From an uncultured Clostridia bacterium (GTDB lineage: Bacteria; Bacillota; Clostridia; Lachnospirales; CAG-274), in NCBI GenBank assembly GCA_910579745.1, contig CAJTVH010000009.1, positions 1-64,000 on the forward strand: 64,000 nt of DNA. The letters are read 5' to 3'. The position numbers were made by a program, and so were the translations under genes. The notes below the pieces were generated by a model, which saw only the letters and a list, made by a program, of their open reading frames with translations, searched no databases and was not told the origin of the DNA. This document shows positions 44,604-52,673 of this stretch, piece after piece; position 1 is the first letter of the stretch, and every line of letters starts with the position of its first letter.

Positions 44604-44746
44604 CCTGTCTAAAATCTAAAAAAAGCCTGTCTAAAAACAAAATATACACAAAAAATCAGCGAAAATAAAATCATTTTGGAGTGTAATGATTTTATTTTCA
44701 CTGATTTTTTGGATATTTTAATAGTTTTTAGACAGGCTCGTAGAAA
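44604..44746. repeat. Family-5 hairpin element
   Basis: AGCCTGTCTAAAAAC (44620-44634) and GTTTTTAGACAGGCT (44725-44739) are perfect inverted ends. Inside, TCAGCGAAAATAAAATCATT pairs with AATGATTTTATTTTCACTGA. A partial second copy of the left end lies at 44602. The ends resemble family 1 (TATCTGAAAAC against TGTCTAAAAAC). Confidence 0.75.
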
Positions 44747-44802
44747 ATAAGAGTTTGAGTTTTCTTTTAGGCTTCTAAAGAAAATGAGAGAAGTCTATTT
44801 TT

Positions 44803-45107
44803 TATAGTCGAAGTACTTTAAAAAAGAAAAAGGAGGCGAAATGAAAATTATTTTTCGCGAGGCGGAAGAGAGAGCATGGCCTGTGCCTATGACTGATGAC
44901 GCTGATACAGCGAAAAGAATTTTTAACCGCCGAACTTGTTTGTTTTTAAGGAAACACCGCACAAAGGAAAATAAAAATAATTTTTCAAATTTAAAATTTC
45001 CGTTATCGTGTCATTTTTCAAGAAAAATAACACTAACACTCCAATTTTTTTAAAAAATTATTTTTATTTTTGAATTGCGCGGTATTTCCTTAAGTTATTT
45101 AACTATA
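44803..45107 (+). repeat. Family-3 repeat, copy D, split by a nested family-2 element
   Basis: The left part (44803-44948) has TATAGTCGAAGTACTTTAAA and a normal interior to CCGAACTTGTTTGTTTTTAA. The right part resumes at 45091 as TAAGTTATTTAACTATA, the expected right terminus. Between them is family-2 copy d. Removing it restores a continuous family-3 element. Confidence 0.82.
44947..45092 (+). repeat. Family-2 foldback repeat, copy d (nested)
   Basis: AAGGAAACACCGCAC to GCGCGGTATTTCCTT, nearly identical to copies f and g. TA on each side is consistent with a duplicated TA target inside family-3 copy D. Confidence 0.92.
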
Positions 45108-45136
45108 CAGTATTAAATTAAAAAGGAGAGATTTAT

Positions 45137-46453
45137 ATGGCAGCGGGCGGAGGTATTTTTACAACGGAGAACAAGGTTTTACCTGGAGCGTATATTAACT
45201 TTATTTCTAAAGCGAGAGCTATTGGGAATATTGGGGAACGGGGCGTTTTAGCCATGCCCTGGTACGGGGATTTTGGAAAAGTCGGTGAGATTATCGAGAT
45301 TGACGCGGAGAGTTTTCAAACGGATTGTGTAAAAATCTTAGGACACAGTTATTCGGAGAACTGTATGTTACCTTTAAGAGAGGCATTTAAGGGAGCCAAA
45401 ACAGTTAAACTTTTCAGAATGGGCGGAGGCCAAAAAGCCTCTGGAACAGGGGGAAATTTAACTGTTACCGCTCTTTTTGAGGGGGAAAGGGGAAACGACA
45501 TTAAAGTTGTTATATCAAACGACCCTGACGGAAGCGGTTTTATTGTAGAAACTTATTTAGACGGGTATTTAAGAAACAGTCAAAATGTAGGTAACGCCGG
45601 TGAGCTTGAGGACAACGATTTTGTTTCATTCTCGGGAAGCGGAGCCCTTTCTCAAAATGCCGGAATAGTCCTTACGGGAGGAACTAACGGGGTTTCATCC
45701 GGCGAGGATTATTCGGAATTTTTAAACGCCTTGGAGTCAGAGGATTTTACGACGGTGATTTATCCGGGAAGCGACGATGTTACGAAAGGTCTTTTCGCCC
45801 AGTTTACAAAGCGTCTAAGAGAGGACGAGGGGTATAAAGTTACATGCGTTTTAAACGGTTTTGACGCCGATTTTGAGGGAGTAATCAATTTAAGCTCAAA
45901 ATGTGACTCAATGTATGGATTTGATGAGGGTTCTTTAATATACTGGGTCGGAGGTATGGCGGCGGGTGCCGAGGTGAATGAGAGCCTTACCAACAAAGCG
46001 TATGACGGGGAATTGAGAGTTTTGACAAACTTTAAGAAATCCCAGCTTAAAGAAGCCGTAGAAAACGGAAAATTTATTTTTTACGGCGACAGGGACTCAG
46101 TAAGGGTTTTAAAGGACATAAACAGTTTTGTTTCTTTTTCTCCAGAAAAGAACAGGGATTTTTCAAATAATCAGATTATAAGGATTCTGGACGCTGTAGC
46201 TAACGACACAGCCAGAATTTTTAATGAGTATTATCTTGGCAAATGTCAGAACAACGCCCTTGGAAGAGATATTTTTAAAACGGAGCTTGTAAGTTATCAT
46301 CAAAAGCTTATGGCCATAGGCGCTATTGAGGCTTTTATTCCTGAGAATATCACGGTTTCTCAGGGAGGGGAAAAGGGAGACGTTATCGTGAACGAATACA
46401 TTGAGCCTATTGGGGCTATGGAAACGCTCTATATGACGTGTATTGTGGGATAG
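45137..46453 (+). CDS. Phage tail sheath protein (XkdK-like)
   Basis: This 438-residue protein is the contractile sheath subunit. The start is MAAGGGIFTTENKVLPGAYINF. Sheath features include RGVLAMPWYGDFG, the KLFRMGGGQKA strand preceding the GNDIKVVISNDPDG insertion domain, ALESEDFTTVIYPG, and the C-terminal domain with RDFSNNQIIRILDAVAND and MTCIVG. The AAAGGAGAG site is well placed. Its presence defines the tail as contractile (myovirus-like). Confidence 0.95.
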   Translation: MAAGGGIFTTENKVLPGAYINFISKARAIGNIGERGVLAMPWYGDFGKVGEIIEIDAESFQTDCVKILGHSYSENCMLPLREAFKGAKTVKLFRMGGGQKASGTGGNLTVTALFEGERGNDIKVVISNDPDGSGFIVETYLDGYLRNSQNVGNAGELEDNDFVSFSGSGALSQNAGIVLTGGTNGVSSGEDYSEFLNALESEDFTTVIYPGSDDVTKGLFAQFTKRLREDEGYKVTCVLNGFDADFEGVINLSSKCDSMYGFDEGSLIYWVGGMAAGAEVNESLTNKAYDGELRVLTNFKKSQLKEAVENGKFIFYGDRDSVRVLKDINSFVSFSPEKNRDFSNNQIIRILDAVANDTARIFNEYYLGKCQNNALGRDIFKTELVSYHQKLMAIGAIEAFIPENITVSQGGEKGDVIVNEYIEPIGAMETLYMTCIVG

Positions 46454-46468
46454 CTGCTATATGAGTTT

Positions 46469-46613
46469 AAAGGAAATACCGCGCAATTCAAAAATAAAAA
46501 TAATTTTTAAAAAAAATTGGAGTGTTAGTGTTATTTTTCTTGAAAAATGACACGATAACGGAAATTTTAAATTTGAAAAATTATTTTTATTTTCCTTTTT
46601 GCGGTGTTTCCTA
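46469..46613 (-). repeat. Family-2 foldback repeat, copy e
   Basis: AAGGAAATACCGCGC to TTGCGGTGTTTCCT, reverse orientation like copy b. The stretch from 46614 to 46851 has a fragment CTAAAAATGAACAAATTCC reminiscent of family 3 and an imperfect ACAGTAATTGCTG segment, and no gene. Confidence 0.88.
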
Positions 46614-46851
46614 AAAATGAACAAATTCCTCGGTGAAAAAATTTTTTCAAGTTCATTGCTTATAAGACTAAGCGACATTAAGGGATCAATAAAAATTTGT
46701 CCTATGAGGAGTAAGTCAATTTTTATTCAAAGTTTAAACAGTATTTAGCTGTCTTAAAAATAAAGTATTTTTTCCATATATACAGTAATTGCTGCAGGTA
46801 TAGATTTTTAACGCGGATTCTATTATAACAAAATTTTTAGGAGGTTTTTTT

Positions 46852-47316
46852 ATGGCAACTTTAAAAGCGTGGGACGCTATCAACGGCGCCGCCGGAAGAT
46901 GCGTAGCCACTATTGGTTCGGATATTGAGGACATGATATATGTTAAAAACATAAAGGCGAAAGTAGAGAAGAGAAAAAGCGAGATAAAAGTTCTTGGACA
47001 GACAGGAGCGAAGCACAAAGCAAACGGCTGGAGGGGAACGGGAACGATGACGATGTATTACGCCACCACATTATTCAGAAAAATGATTGACACATATATA
47101 AGAGACGGCGTGGACACTTATTTTCAGCTTCTTATAGAGAATGACGACCCTTCGAGCGAGATAGGCAGGCAAACAATTATTCTCAAACAGGTGAATATAA
47201 ACAACATTGATATAGCTAAATTAGACATTAATTCTACCGAGCTTGATGAGGAAATAGAGTTTACTTTTAACGACGTTGAGATAAGAAACGAGTTTAATCA
47301 GGTTGTCGGAGAATAG
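46852..47316 (+). CDS. Phage tail tube protein (XkdM-like)
   Basis: This 154-residue protein forms the inner tube under the sheath. It starts MATLKAWDAINGAAGRCVAT and contains VEKRKSEIKVLGQTGAKHKANG, a family hallmark (split VEKRKSEIKVLG, QTGAKHKANG), then GTGTMTMYYATTLFR. The end EFTFNDVEI-type EEIEFTFNDVEIRNEF is typical. AGGAGG precedes the ATG. It follows the sheath gene as in PBSX. Confidence 0.93.
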   Translation: MATLKAWDAINGAAGRCVATIGSDIEDMIYVKNIKAKVEKRKSEIKVLGQTGAKHKANGWRGTGTMTMYYATTLFRKMIDTYIRDGVDTYFQLLIENDDPSSEIGRQTIILKQVNINNIDIAKLDINSTELDEEIEFTFNDVEIRNEFNQVVGE

Positions 47317-47327
47317 GAGGGGCTTTT

Positions 47328-47732
47328 ATGACGTTTCAGCAATTTTTGAATCAAAATACCGTTGACTCGATTACGAAAGATGTTATTGTATCGGACAGGT
47401 TTAAAAACGATAACGGAGAGATTTTTAAATTCAGGATAAAGGCGATGACTCAAAGCGATTTTGAGGAAATAAAGAAAAAAGCTCTTTTCGGAAATATAGG
47501 AAGCGGTCAAATTGACGATGATATTTTAAACTGTTTTATAATAATAGAAAATACTTTAGAGCCTTCGTTTAAAGATTCGGAAAGTCTTAATATTCTTAAC
47601 TGCTCCTCTCCGAGGCAATATTTAAACAAAGTGCTGTTATCGGGTGAAATCGCTTTTCTCTCAGAGGAGATTATAAAGCTAAGCGGATTTGACAGAGGGA
47701 TTGAGGAGCTTTCGGAAGATGTAAAAAACTGA
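47328..47732 (+). CDS. Phage tail assembly chaperone (XkdN-like), 0-frame product
   Basis: This 134-residue protein is the short product of the tail chaperone gene, corresponding to G of lambda. It contains FRIKAMTQSDFEEIKKKA and LEPSFKDSESLNILNCSSPR, and ends VLLSGEIAFLSEEIIKLSGF. The last codons GTA AAA AAC TGA hold a slippery A-AAA-AAC just before the stop. Chaperones of this kind bind the tape-measure protein during tail assembly. Confidence 0.9.
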   Translation: MTFQQFLNQNTVDSITKDVIVSDRFKNDNGEIFKFRIKAMTQSDFEEIKKKALFGNIGSGQIDDDILNCFIIIENTLEPSFKDSESLNILNCSSPRQYLNKVLLSGEIAFLSEEIIKLSGFDRGIEELSEDVKN

Positions 47733-47869
47733 TTGACGAGGGTGATTTTTACGCTAATTACGCTTTTTTTGCCCTCGAAAGATTTGGAATTTTACCATCC
47801 GTGTTTATGGAGATGAGTTTACGGGAGCGGGCCGTCATTATAGCTTTTATTGATAAGATTTTTGAGTGA
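47328..47869 (+). CDS. Tail chaperone frameshift product (-1, 180 residues)
   Basis: A -1 shift on A-AAA-AAC (47723-47729) joins the XkdN-like frame to an open -1 frame from 47729 to the TGA at 47867-47869. The added 46 residues begin LIDEGDFYANYAFFALERFG and end RERAVIIAFIDKIFE, the conserved T-type extension seen in related phages. The extension has no start of its own. Coordinates span both frames with base 47729 read twice. Confidence 0.85.
47723..47777 (+). promoter_or_regulatory. Programmed -1 frameshift signal
   Basis: The slippery heptamer A-AAA-AAC (X-XXY-YYZ) is in the correct phase at 47723-47729. After a 7-base spacer, CGAGGG (47737-47742) pairs with CCCTCG (47772-47777) to form a 6-bp stem. 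Heptamer, spacer and stem match the classical design. Confidence 0.85.
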
Positions 47870-47932
47870 TACTAATATATCTTTATACAGAGATTCGCAA
47901 AATTTTTAGAGAGAATCAATGAAAGGATTTTT

Positions 47933-48077
47933 TAAGGAAACACCGCACAAAGGAAAATAAAAATAATTTTTCAAATTTAAAATTTCCGTTATCGTGTCAT
48001 TTTTCAAGAAAAATAACACTAACACTCCAATTTTTTTAAAAAATTATTTTTATTTTTGAATTGCGAGGTATTTCCTT
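47933..48077 (+). repeat. Family-2 foldback repeat, copy f
   Basis: TAAGGAAACACCGCAC to GCGAGGTATTTCCTTA, almost identical to copies d and g. With family-3 copy E it fills the place where the tape-measure gene is expected. Confidence 0.92.
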
Positions 48078-48127
48078 AAATATATCATATTTACTGAAGG
48101 TTATCTGTTTATTTTTTTTTGGTTCGC

Positions 48128-48292
48128 TATAATTAAAAAACTTTAAAATGAGCGAAAGAAAGCGAGATAAAAATTATTTTTACAAGGCGGAAAAGGGAGA
48201 GCGTAGTCCAAGATCTATGCCGGCGGACTGAAAATAAGCGAAAAAGATTTTTGGCCAACGAACTTATTTGTTTTTAAGTTTGCTGATTATAT
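48128..48292 (+). repeat. Family-3 repeat, copy E
   Basis: TATAATTAAAAAACTTTAAA on the left, TTTTTAAGTTTGCTGATTATA on the right (an imperfect inverted pair), with ACAAGGCGGAAAAGGGAGAG and CGAACTTATTTGTTTTTAAG inside. It directly precedes the XkdP-like gene. Confidence 0.82.
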
Positions 48293-48313
48293 AAGCGAGG
48301 GGGGGGGATTTTT

Positions 48314-48748
48314 ATGTACGAGTTTATTTTTCATTATGACGGCGAGGCGGGCAGCGAGGTTGTTCTGCCTCTCGCTCCTGAGTATATGAAAACAGAGGAA
48401 AAAAGCCTCAATAAGCTTATAAGGCTTTTTGGCGGGGGAGAGACTAATATTTTAAAAGGTCTTGGATTAAGGGATTTAACTTTAAAATTTTTACTTCCCA
48501 AAAATAATGTTCTTACAGAGATGAGTGAAAGTGAGTTTAACGAGCCTATTTTTTATCTGGCTAAGTTTAGGGAGTTTATAGACAACAAAAAGCCCGTGAG
48601 ACTTACCATAACAAGAAAGCAGCAGAAAGGCGGGGTTATTTTCGCCGGAAATATTCTTGTTTCTTTTGAGGAATACGAGGTTATGGAAAATGCCGGGGAA
48701 GAAGGGGATTTTTGGGTTACTCTCAAATTAAAAGAGACTTTGAGGTAA
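48314..48748 (+). CDS. Baseplate/tail protein, XkdP N-terminal-like
   Basis: This 144-residue protein corresponds to the N-terminal part of XkdP-type proteins: VVLPLAPEYMKTEE, the LGLRDLTLKFLLPKN segment and FREFIDNKKPVRLTITR, ending VTLKLKETLR. Full-length relatives (about 220 residues) end in a LysM cell-wall-binding domain, which is absent. The protein probably sits at the tail-hub interface. GGGGGGG precedes the ATG. Confidence 0.78.
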   Translation: MYEFIFHYDGEAGSEVVLPLAPEYMKTEEKSLNKLIRLFGGGETNILKGLGLRDLTLKFLLPKNNVLTEMSESEFNEPIFYLAKFREFIDNKKPVRLTITRKQQKGGVIFAGNILVSFEEYEVMENAGEEGDFWVTLKLKETLR

Positions 48749-48801
48749 GAGGTTATCGGACACTTAGAGGAAGGTATTTTACGGACATTGGAGGGGATTT
48801 T

Positions 48802-49785
48802 TTGGAATACCGGATTGTCGTGGGAGGAAAAAAAGGTACTTTTGATTTGACTGAGTTCTGCGCAGGGGAAGCTGTTATTACAAGTTATAAAAAAGGAAGG
48901 GCGGCTTCTCTTGAATTTACGGTTATGAGAGATACAGAGGGAAAATTTGTTTTTTTAGAGGGCGATTATGTTAAGTTTTTCGCCGGGAAAAATATTATTT
49001 TCGCGGGGTTTGTCTTTTCAAAAGAAAGAAATTCAGACCACTTTATAAAGGTAAAAGTTTACGATCAGCTAAGATATTTAAAAAACAAGGATACTTACAG
49101 CTATGTTTTTAAAACCGCCTCGGATGTTGTTATGGATATTGTGAAAAGCTTTAATTTAAAATACGGGCAGATAGACAACTCGGTTTATGTTATCGCCTCA
49201 AGAATAGAGGAAAACAAGTCGCTTTTTGACATTATTTTAAACGCTGTGGACATTACTTATAAAAACACGGGAAAAAATTTTATACTTTTTGACAAGGCGG
49301 GGAGAATTTATTTTAAAAACGAGGCTAATTTAAAACTGCCTTTGGAGCTGTCTGTAAGAGATAAAAGCGTCATTGACTTTTACGGCAGGACGGATATTGA
49401 TTCAGACACTTTTTCTAAAGTGAAACTTTTATGGCAGGATAAGAGGAAGGATTTAAAAAGTCTTGTGACGGCGGAAAGTGAAGAGGGAATGAATAAATTC
49501 GGGATTTTGCAGTATTTTGAGAAAATGAGCGGGGAATATAATAATTTTCAGCTTAAAGAATGCGCCGAAAGTATTCTTAAAGAAAAGAATAGAGTGAGCT
49601 CTAAGTTTTCCTTTAAATGTATCGGACTTGGAAATGGCGAGGAGCTTATAAGAGCGGGCAACGGTATTTTTATTGATTCTCTGGACATAGGAGAGGAAAT
49701 TATAAACGGTTTTAAGTTTATTGACAAGTGTGTACACAGGTTTTCTTTTAACGAGCACATTATAGAAATGGAGTTTCGTTCATAA
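48802..49785 (+). CDS. Baseplate hub protein (XkdQ-like)
   Basis: The TTG at 48802 gives MEYRIVVGGKKGTFDLTEFC and follows GGAGGGG (48790-48796); the frame extends to 48712 within the previous gene without a site. It is 327 residues, the usual XkdQ length. Features: SYKKGRAASLEFTV, AGFVFSKERN, a phage hub domain with QLRYLKNKDTYSY, and the C-terminal GFKFIDKCVHRFSFNEHIIEM (split GFKFIDKCVHR, FSFNEHIIEM). XkdQ-type proteins resemble the T4 gp27 hub. Confidence 0.87.
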   Translation: MEYRIVVGGKKGTFDLTEFCAGEAVITSYKKGRAASLEFTVMRDTEGKFVFLEGDYVKFFAGKNIIFAGFVFSKERNSDHFIKVKVYDQLRYLKNKDTYSYVFKTASDVVMDIVKSFNLKYGQIDNSVYVIASRIEENKSLFDIILNAVDITYKNTGKNFILFDKAGRIYFKNEANLKLPLELSVRDKSVIDFYGRTDIDSDTFSKVKLLWQDKRKDLKSLVTAESEEGMNKFGILQYFEKMSGEYNNFQLKECAESILKEKNRVSSKFSFKCIGLGNGEELIRAGNGIFIDSLDIGEEIINGFKFIDKCVHRFSFNEHIIEMEFRS

Positions 49786-49848
49786 TTACAGTGCCTTCAA
49801 TTTAGTTTGGCAAAAAACATTTTACGCGTGTGTGTGGGAGGAGTTTTA

Positions 49849-50187
49849 TTGATTGACTGTGTGAAAAAGATTTGTTTTGACATGATAGGGGAGATGGTGT
49901 TTTCAGACACTGTTTTAGGAGTTGTCGAGACCGCATCTCCTTTATCGGTGAGAGTTTCTGATAAAATTATTTTAAGAGAGGGACAAATGATTTTATCAAG
50001 AAACGTTTCGGATTTTATTTTTGAGATTACCGTCAACCCTATGTTTCCTGATGATATTTCAAATGACGATGATTTTAGGAAAAGAAAAAAATACGTTGTC
50101 TACAACAGTCTTAAAAAAGGGGAGAAGGTCATTTTGGCGAAAGCGGATGGCGGACAGATTTATTTTATAATCGACAGGGCGGTATGA
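49849..50187 (+). CDS. Baseplate protein XkdR-like (DUF2577)
   Basis: TTG at 49849, after GGGAGGAG, gives a 112-residue protein; an earlier start at 49807 would run through the ribosome site. VFSDTVLGVVETASPLSV and REGQMILSRNVSDF match the DUF2577/XkdR family, an OB-fold baseplate component related to the spike base. Confidence 0.85.
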   Translation: MIDCVKKICFDMIGEMVFSDTVLGVVETASPLSVRVSDKIILREGQMILSRNVSDFIFEITVNPMFPDDISNDDDFRKRKKYVVYNSLKKGEKVILAKADGGQIYFIIDRAV

Positions 50188-50229
50188 CGCTGGAAATCGC
50201 GGAAATAAAACAACGGGGAGAGTGATTTT

Positions 50230-50637
50230 TTGATTCCTATAAGTGTGGACGACTTTGACGAGAGGGTTTTTAATTTTGACAGTGTTTCTTTTACATATGG
50301 AATTAAATATGAGCAAAATAAAATAAAGGAATATATAGACGGGCTTAACGCCGTTAAACAAGCGATTTACAAAATACTTATGACAGAGAGGGGCGTTTTT
50401 GAGATTTATGATTCTAAGTTTGGTATAGCTCTTTCTGATTTATTCGGAAAAAGTGTTTCTTATGCCAGGAGTGAACTTCCCACAAGAATTGAAAACGCTC
50501 TTTTATATGATGACAGAATAAAAAAAGTATATGATTTTTCTTTTCCAGATGTAAAAGAAAAAGGTATTCTTTCCGTCAAATTTTTTGTTTTATCAGTTTT
50601 CGGCGAGGAAGAGTTTACTCTGGAGGTGAACATATAA
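50230..50637 (+). CDS. Baseplate wedge protein XkdS-like (DUF2634/gp25-like)
   Basis: This 135-residue protein has the gp25-lysozyme-like domain of baseplate wedges: GLNAVKQAIYKILMTERG, FEIYDSKFGIALSDLFGK and RSELPTRIENALLYDDRI, typical of DUF2634. The TTG start follows GGGGAGAGTGA. The stop shares one base with the next ATG (TAATG), so XkdS and XkdT are coupled. Confidence 0.9.
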   Translation: MIPISVDDFDERVFNFDSVSFTYGIKYEQNKIKEYIDGLNAVKQAIYKILMTERGVFEIYDSKFGIALSDLFGKSVSYARSELPTRIENALLYDDRIKKVYDFSFPDVKEKGILSVKFFVLSVFGEEEFTLEVNI

Positions 50638-51749
50638 TGTTTGAGAACATGACGTTTGATTATATTTTAAAACGGGCTTTAAACAATGTTTCAGGAAATG
50701 TGGACAAAAGAACGGGTTCAGTTATTTATGACGCTATCGCGCCGTGCTGTATGGAAATAGCCAAAATTTACGAGGGTCTCGACGGCGTTTTAAAAGAAAC
50801 TTTCGCCGATACCGCCGAGAGAGACTTTTTAATAAGGCGGGCGGCGGAGAGAGGGATTTTTCCGAAACAAGCTTCAGCCGCCGTTATGAAAGGCGTATTT
50901 AATATTGATGTTCCTATAGGTTCAAGATTTTATATAGATTCGGTTACTTATTACGTTTATGAGAAAATTTCAGACGGGGTTTTTAAAATGGTATGTGAGA
51001 CTTTGGGAAAAGACGGTCACAGGCATTTTGGTAAAATACTCCCTTTAGATAATATAGAGGGTCTTGAGACGGCGGAAATCACAGATGTTATTGTTACGGG
51101 AGGGGATGAGGAGGATACGGAGGTTTTTAGAAAAAGATATTTTGACAGCTTTTCAGCCCTCGCTTTTGGCGGAAACAAAAAAGACTATACAGAAAAAGTT
51201 AATCTTATATCGGGGGTGGGAGGCTGCAAAGTTTTTCCCGCTTTTTTTGGAGGGGGAACCGTAAGGCTTGTTATTATTTCCTCGGATTATTCCTCTGTTT
51301 CCGACGAGTTTAGAAAAGAGGTCAAACTTATGGCGGACCCTTACGGCGAGGAGGGAGAGGGCGTGGGTTTCGCTCCTATTGGGCACAGGGTGTTTGTTGA
51401 CAGCGTTATTGAGAAAAGAGTTAATGTTTCCGTTTCCGCTGAACTTTCCGCCGACGCCGATTTGGACTTTATACATGAAAAGGTATATGGGAAAATAAGC
51501 GACTATTTTTATGAGCTGTCAAAAGGCTGGGCTGACAGAGACAGAGTTGAGATTGTCGCTATGAGAATCGGTACGGAAATTTTCGATATTTCGGGAATTA
51601 AGAATATTTTTTCCGTGTCTCTTATGAACGGCGACGATTTTTTAAGTTTTATTCTTAATTCGGACGAAATTCCAATTATTGGGGAAATTATTTTTAACGG
51701 AGAGGTTTTACGGTTTCCTTACGGCAATTTTAGTATAGACAAAAAATAA
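50637..51749 (+). CDS. Baseplate J/gp47-like protein (XkdT-like)
   Basis: This 370-residue baseplate wedge protein shows the start FENMTFDYILKRALNNVS, the N-terminal KRTGSVIYDAIAPCCMEIA, DTAERDFLIRRAAERGI, and the central GGDEEDTEVFRKRYFDSF, typical of Baseplate_J. It is complete and in frame. It follows XkdS by translational overlap. Confidence 0.93.
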   Translation: MFENMTFDYILKRALNNVSGNVDKRTGSVIYDAIAPCCMEIAKIYEGLDGVLKETFADTAERDFLIRRAAERGIFPKQASAAVMKGVFNIDVPIGSRFYIDSVTYYVYEKISDGVFKMVCETLGKDGHRHFGKILPLDNIEGLETAEITDVIVTGGDEEDTEVFRKRYFDSFSALAFGGNKKDYTEKVNLISGVGGCKVFPAFFGGGTVRLVIISSDYSSVSDEFRKEVKLMADPYGEEGEGVGFAPIGHRVFVDSVIEKRVNVSVSAELSADADLDFIHEKVYGKISDYFYELSKGWADRDRVEIVAMRIGTEIFDISGIKNIFSVSLMNGDDFLSFILNSDEIPIIGEIIFNGEVLRFPYGNFSIDKK

Positions 51750-51800
51750 TTTTTGTTTTTTATGTTAAACGGACACATTATATTCATATTTTTTGAATAA

Positions 51801-51886
51801 GATTACAGCGATTTCATTACATATGAAGACAAAAAACTTATTTTATTTGAGTTTTTTATCTTTATCTATAATGGAATTGCTGTAAT
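51801..51886. repeat. Small inverted-end element after xkdT
   Basis: GATTACAGCGATTTCATTA and TAATGGAATTGCTGTAATA form an imperfect inverted pair about 80 bp long. The GAATTGCTGTAAT end recurs near 7170 and, in altered form, near 21846 and 46785. Confidence 0.5.
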
Positions 51887-51913
51887 ATAAACGCTGAAAG
51901 CCTTAAAAAATAT

Positions 51914-52059
51914 TAGGGAAACACCGCACAAAGGAAAATAAAAATAATTTCTCAAATTTAAAATTTCCGTTATCGTGTCATTTTTCAAGAAAAATAACAC
52001 TAACACTCCAATTTTTTTAAAAAATTATTTTTATTTTTGAATTGCGCGGTATTTCCTTA
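51914..52059 (+). repeat. Family-2 foldback repeat, copy g
   Basis: TAGGGAAACACCGCAC to GCGCGGTATTTCCTTA, nearly identical to copies d and f. It separates the xkdT-like from the xkdU-like gene. Confidence 0.92.
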
Positions 52060-52134
52060 GATAAAATATTTTTTCTATACTCTGTTTACTTTGGAATTGC
52101 CTAGGGCTTCTTTTATAAGGGGAGGGGATTTGTT

Positions 52135-52662
52135 TTGGCGCTTATTGATTATATACCTCGTTTTTTGAGAGATATAGATGAGTTTACGGCTCTTTTTTCA
52201 GCTCTTGACATTGAGATTTTAAACGCCGAAAGTTTTTTGAAAAAGCTTATGGACGGACAGTTTATATTTTACTGTGACGAGGAATATCTGCGTATTTTTG
52301 AGAAAGCTCTGGGAATTGAGAGTTATAAAATCTCAGAGGAAAAAAGACGCGAGAAAATTATTTTAAAATTTAACGAGAAGCTTCCTTACACGGTTTTTCG
52401 TCTCAAAGAAAGTCTTTCGGCGATATGCGGGGAAGAAAATTATTCTCTATTTTTAATATATGACGAGTATAGGCTTATTTTAAGGATTTTAAATAAGGAT
52501 GACGACGTTTTGAGACAATGCGGGGAGCTCCTTGAGAGAATGATACCCGCGAATATAAAAACTGATACGATTATTTTTAACACTCATGAAGTTGTCGGAA
52601 AGTTTAAACATTCTTATTTAAGCGGATTTACTCATTCAGAGATTTACTCAAAGATTCTTTAG
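52135..52662 (+). CDS. Tail protein XkdU-like (YmfQ/DUF2313)
   Basis: TTG at 52135 follows GGGGAGGGGA. The 175-residue protein starts MALIDYIPRFLRDIDEFTAL, has GQFIFYCDEEYLRIFEKALG, and ERMIPANIKTDTIIFN near the end, matching the YmfQ/DUF2313 family that joins fibres to the baseplate. It stands 11 bases before the fibre gene. Confidence 0.9.
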   Translation: MALIDYIPRFLRDIDEFTALFSALDIEILNAESFLKKLMDGQFIFYCDEEYLRIFEKALGIESYKISEEKRREKIILKFNEKLPYTVFRLKESLSAICGEENYSLFLIYDEYRLILRILNKDDDVLRQCGELLERMIPANIKTDTIIFNTHEVVGKFKHSYLSGFTHSEIYSKIL

Positions 52663-52673
52663 GAGGTGTTTTT

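Noticed and set aside
48712..48801. Longer XkdQ-like protein starting inside the XkdP-like gene
   Set aside because: The extension would cross the upstream stop region and lacks a ribosome site, whereas TTG 48802 has GGAGGGG and the family N-terminus.
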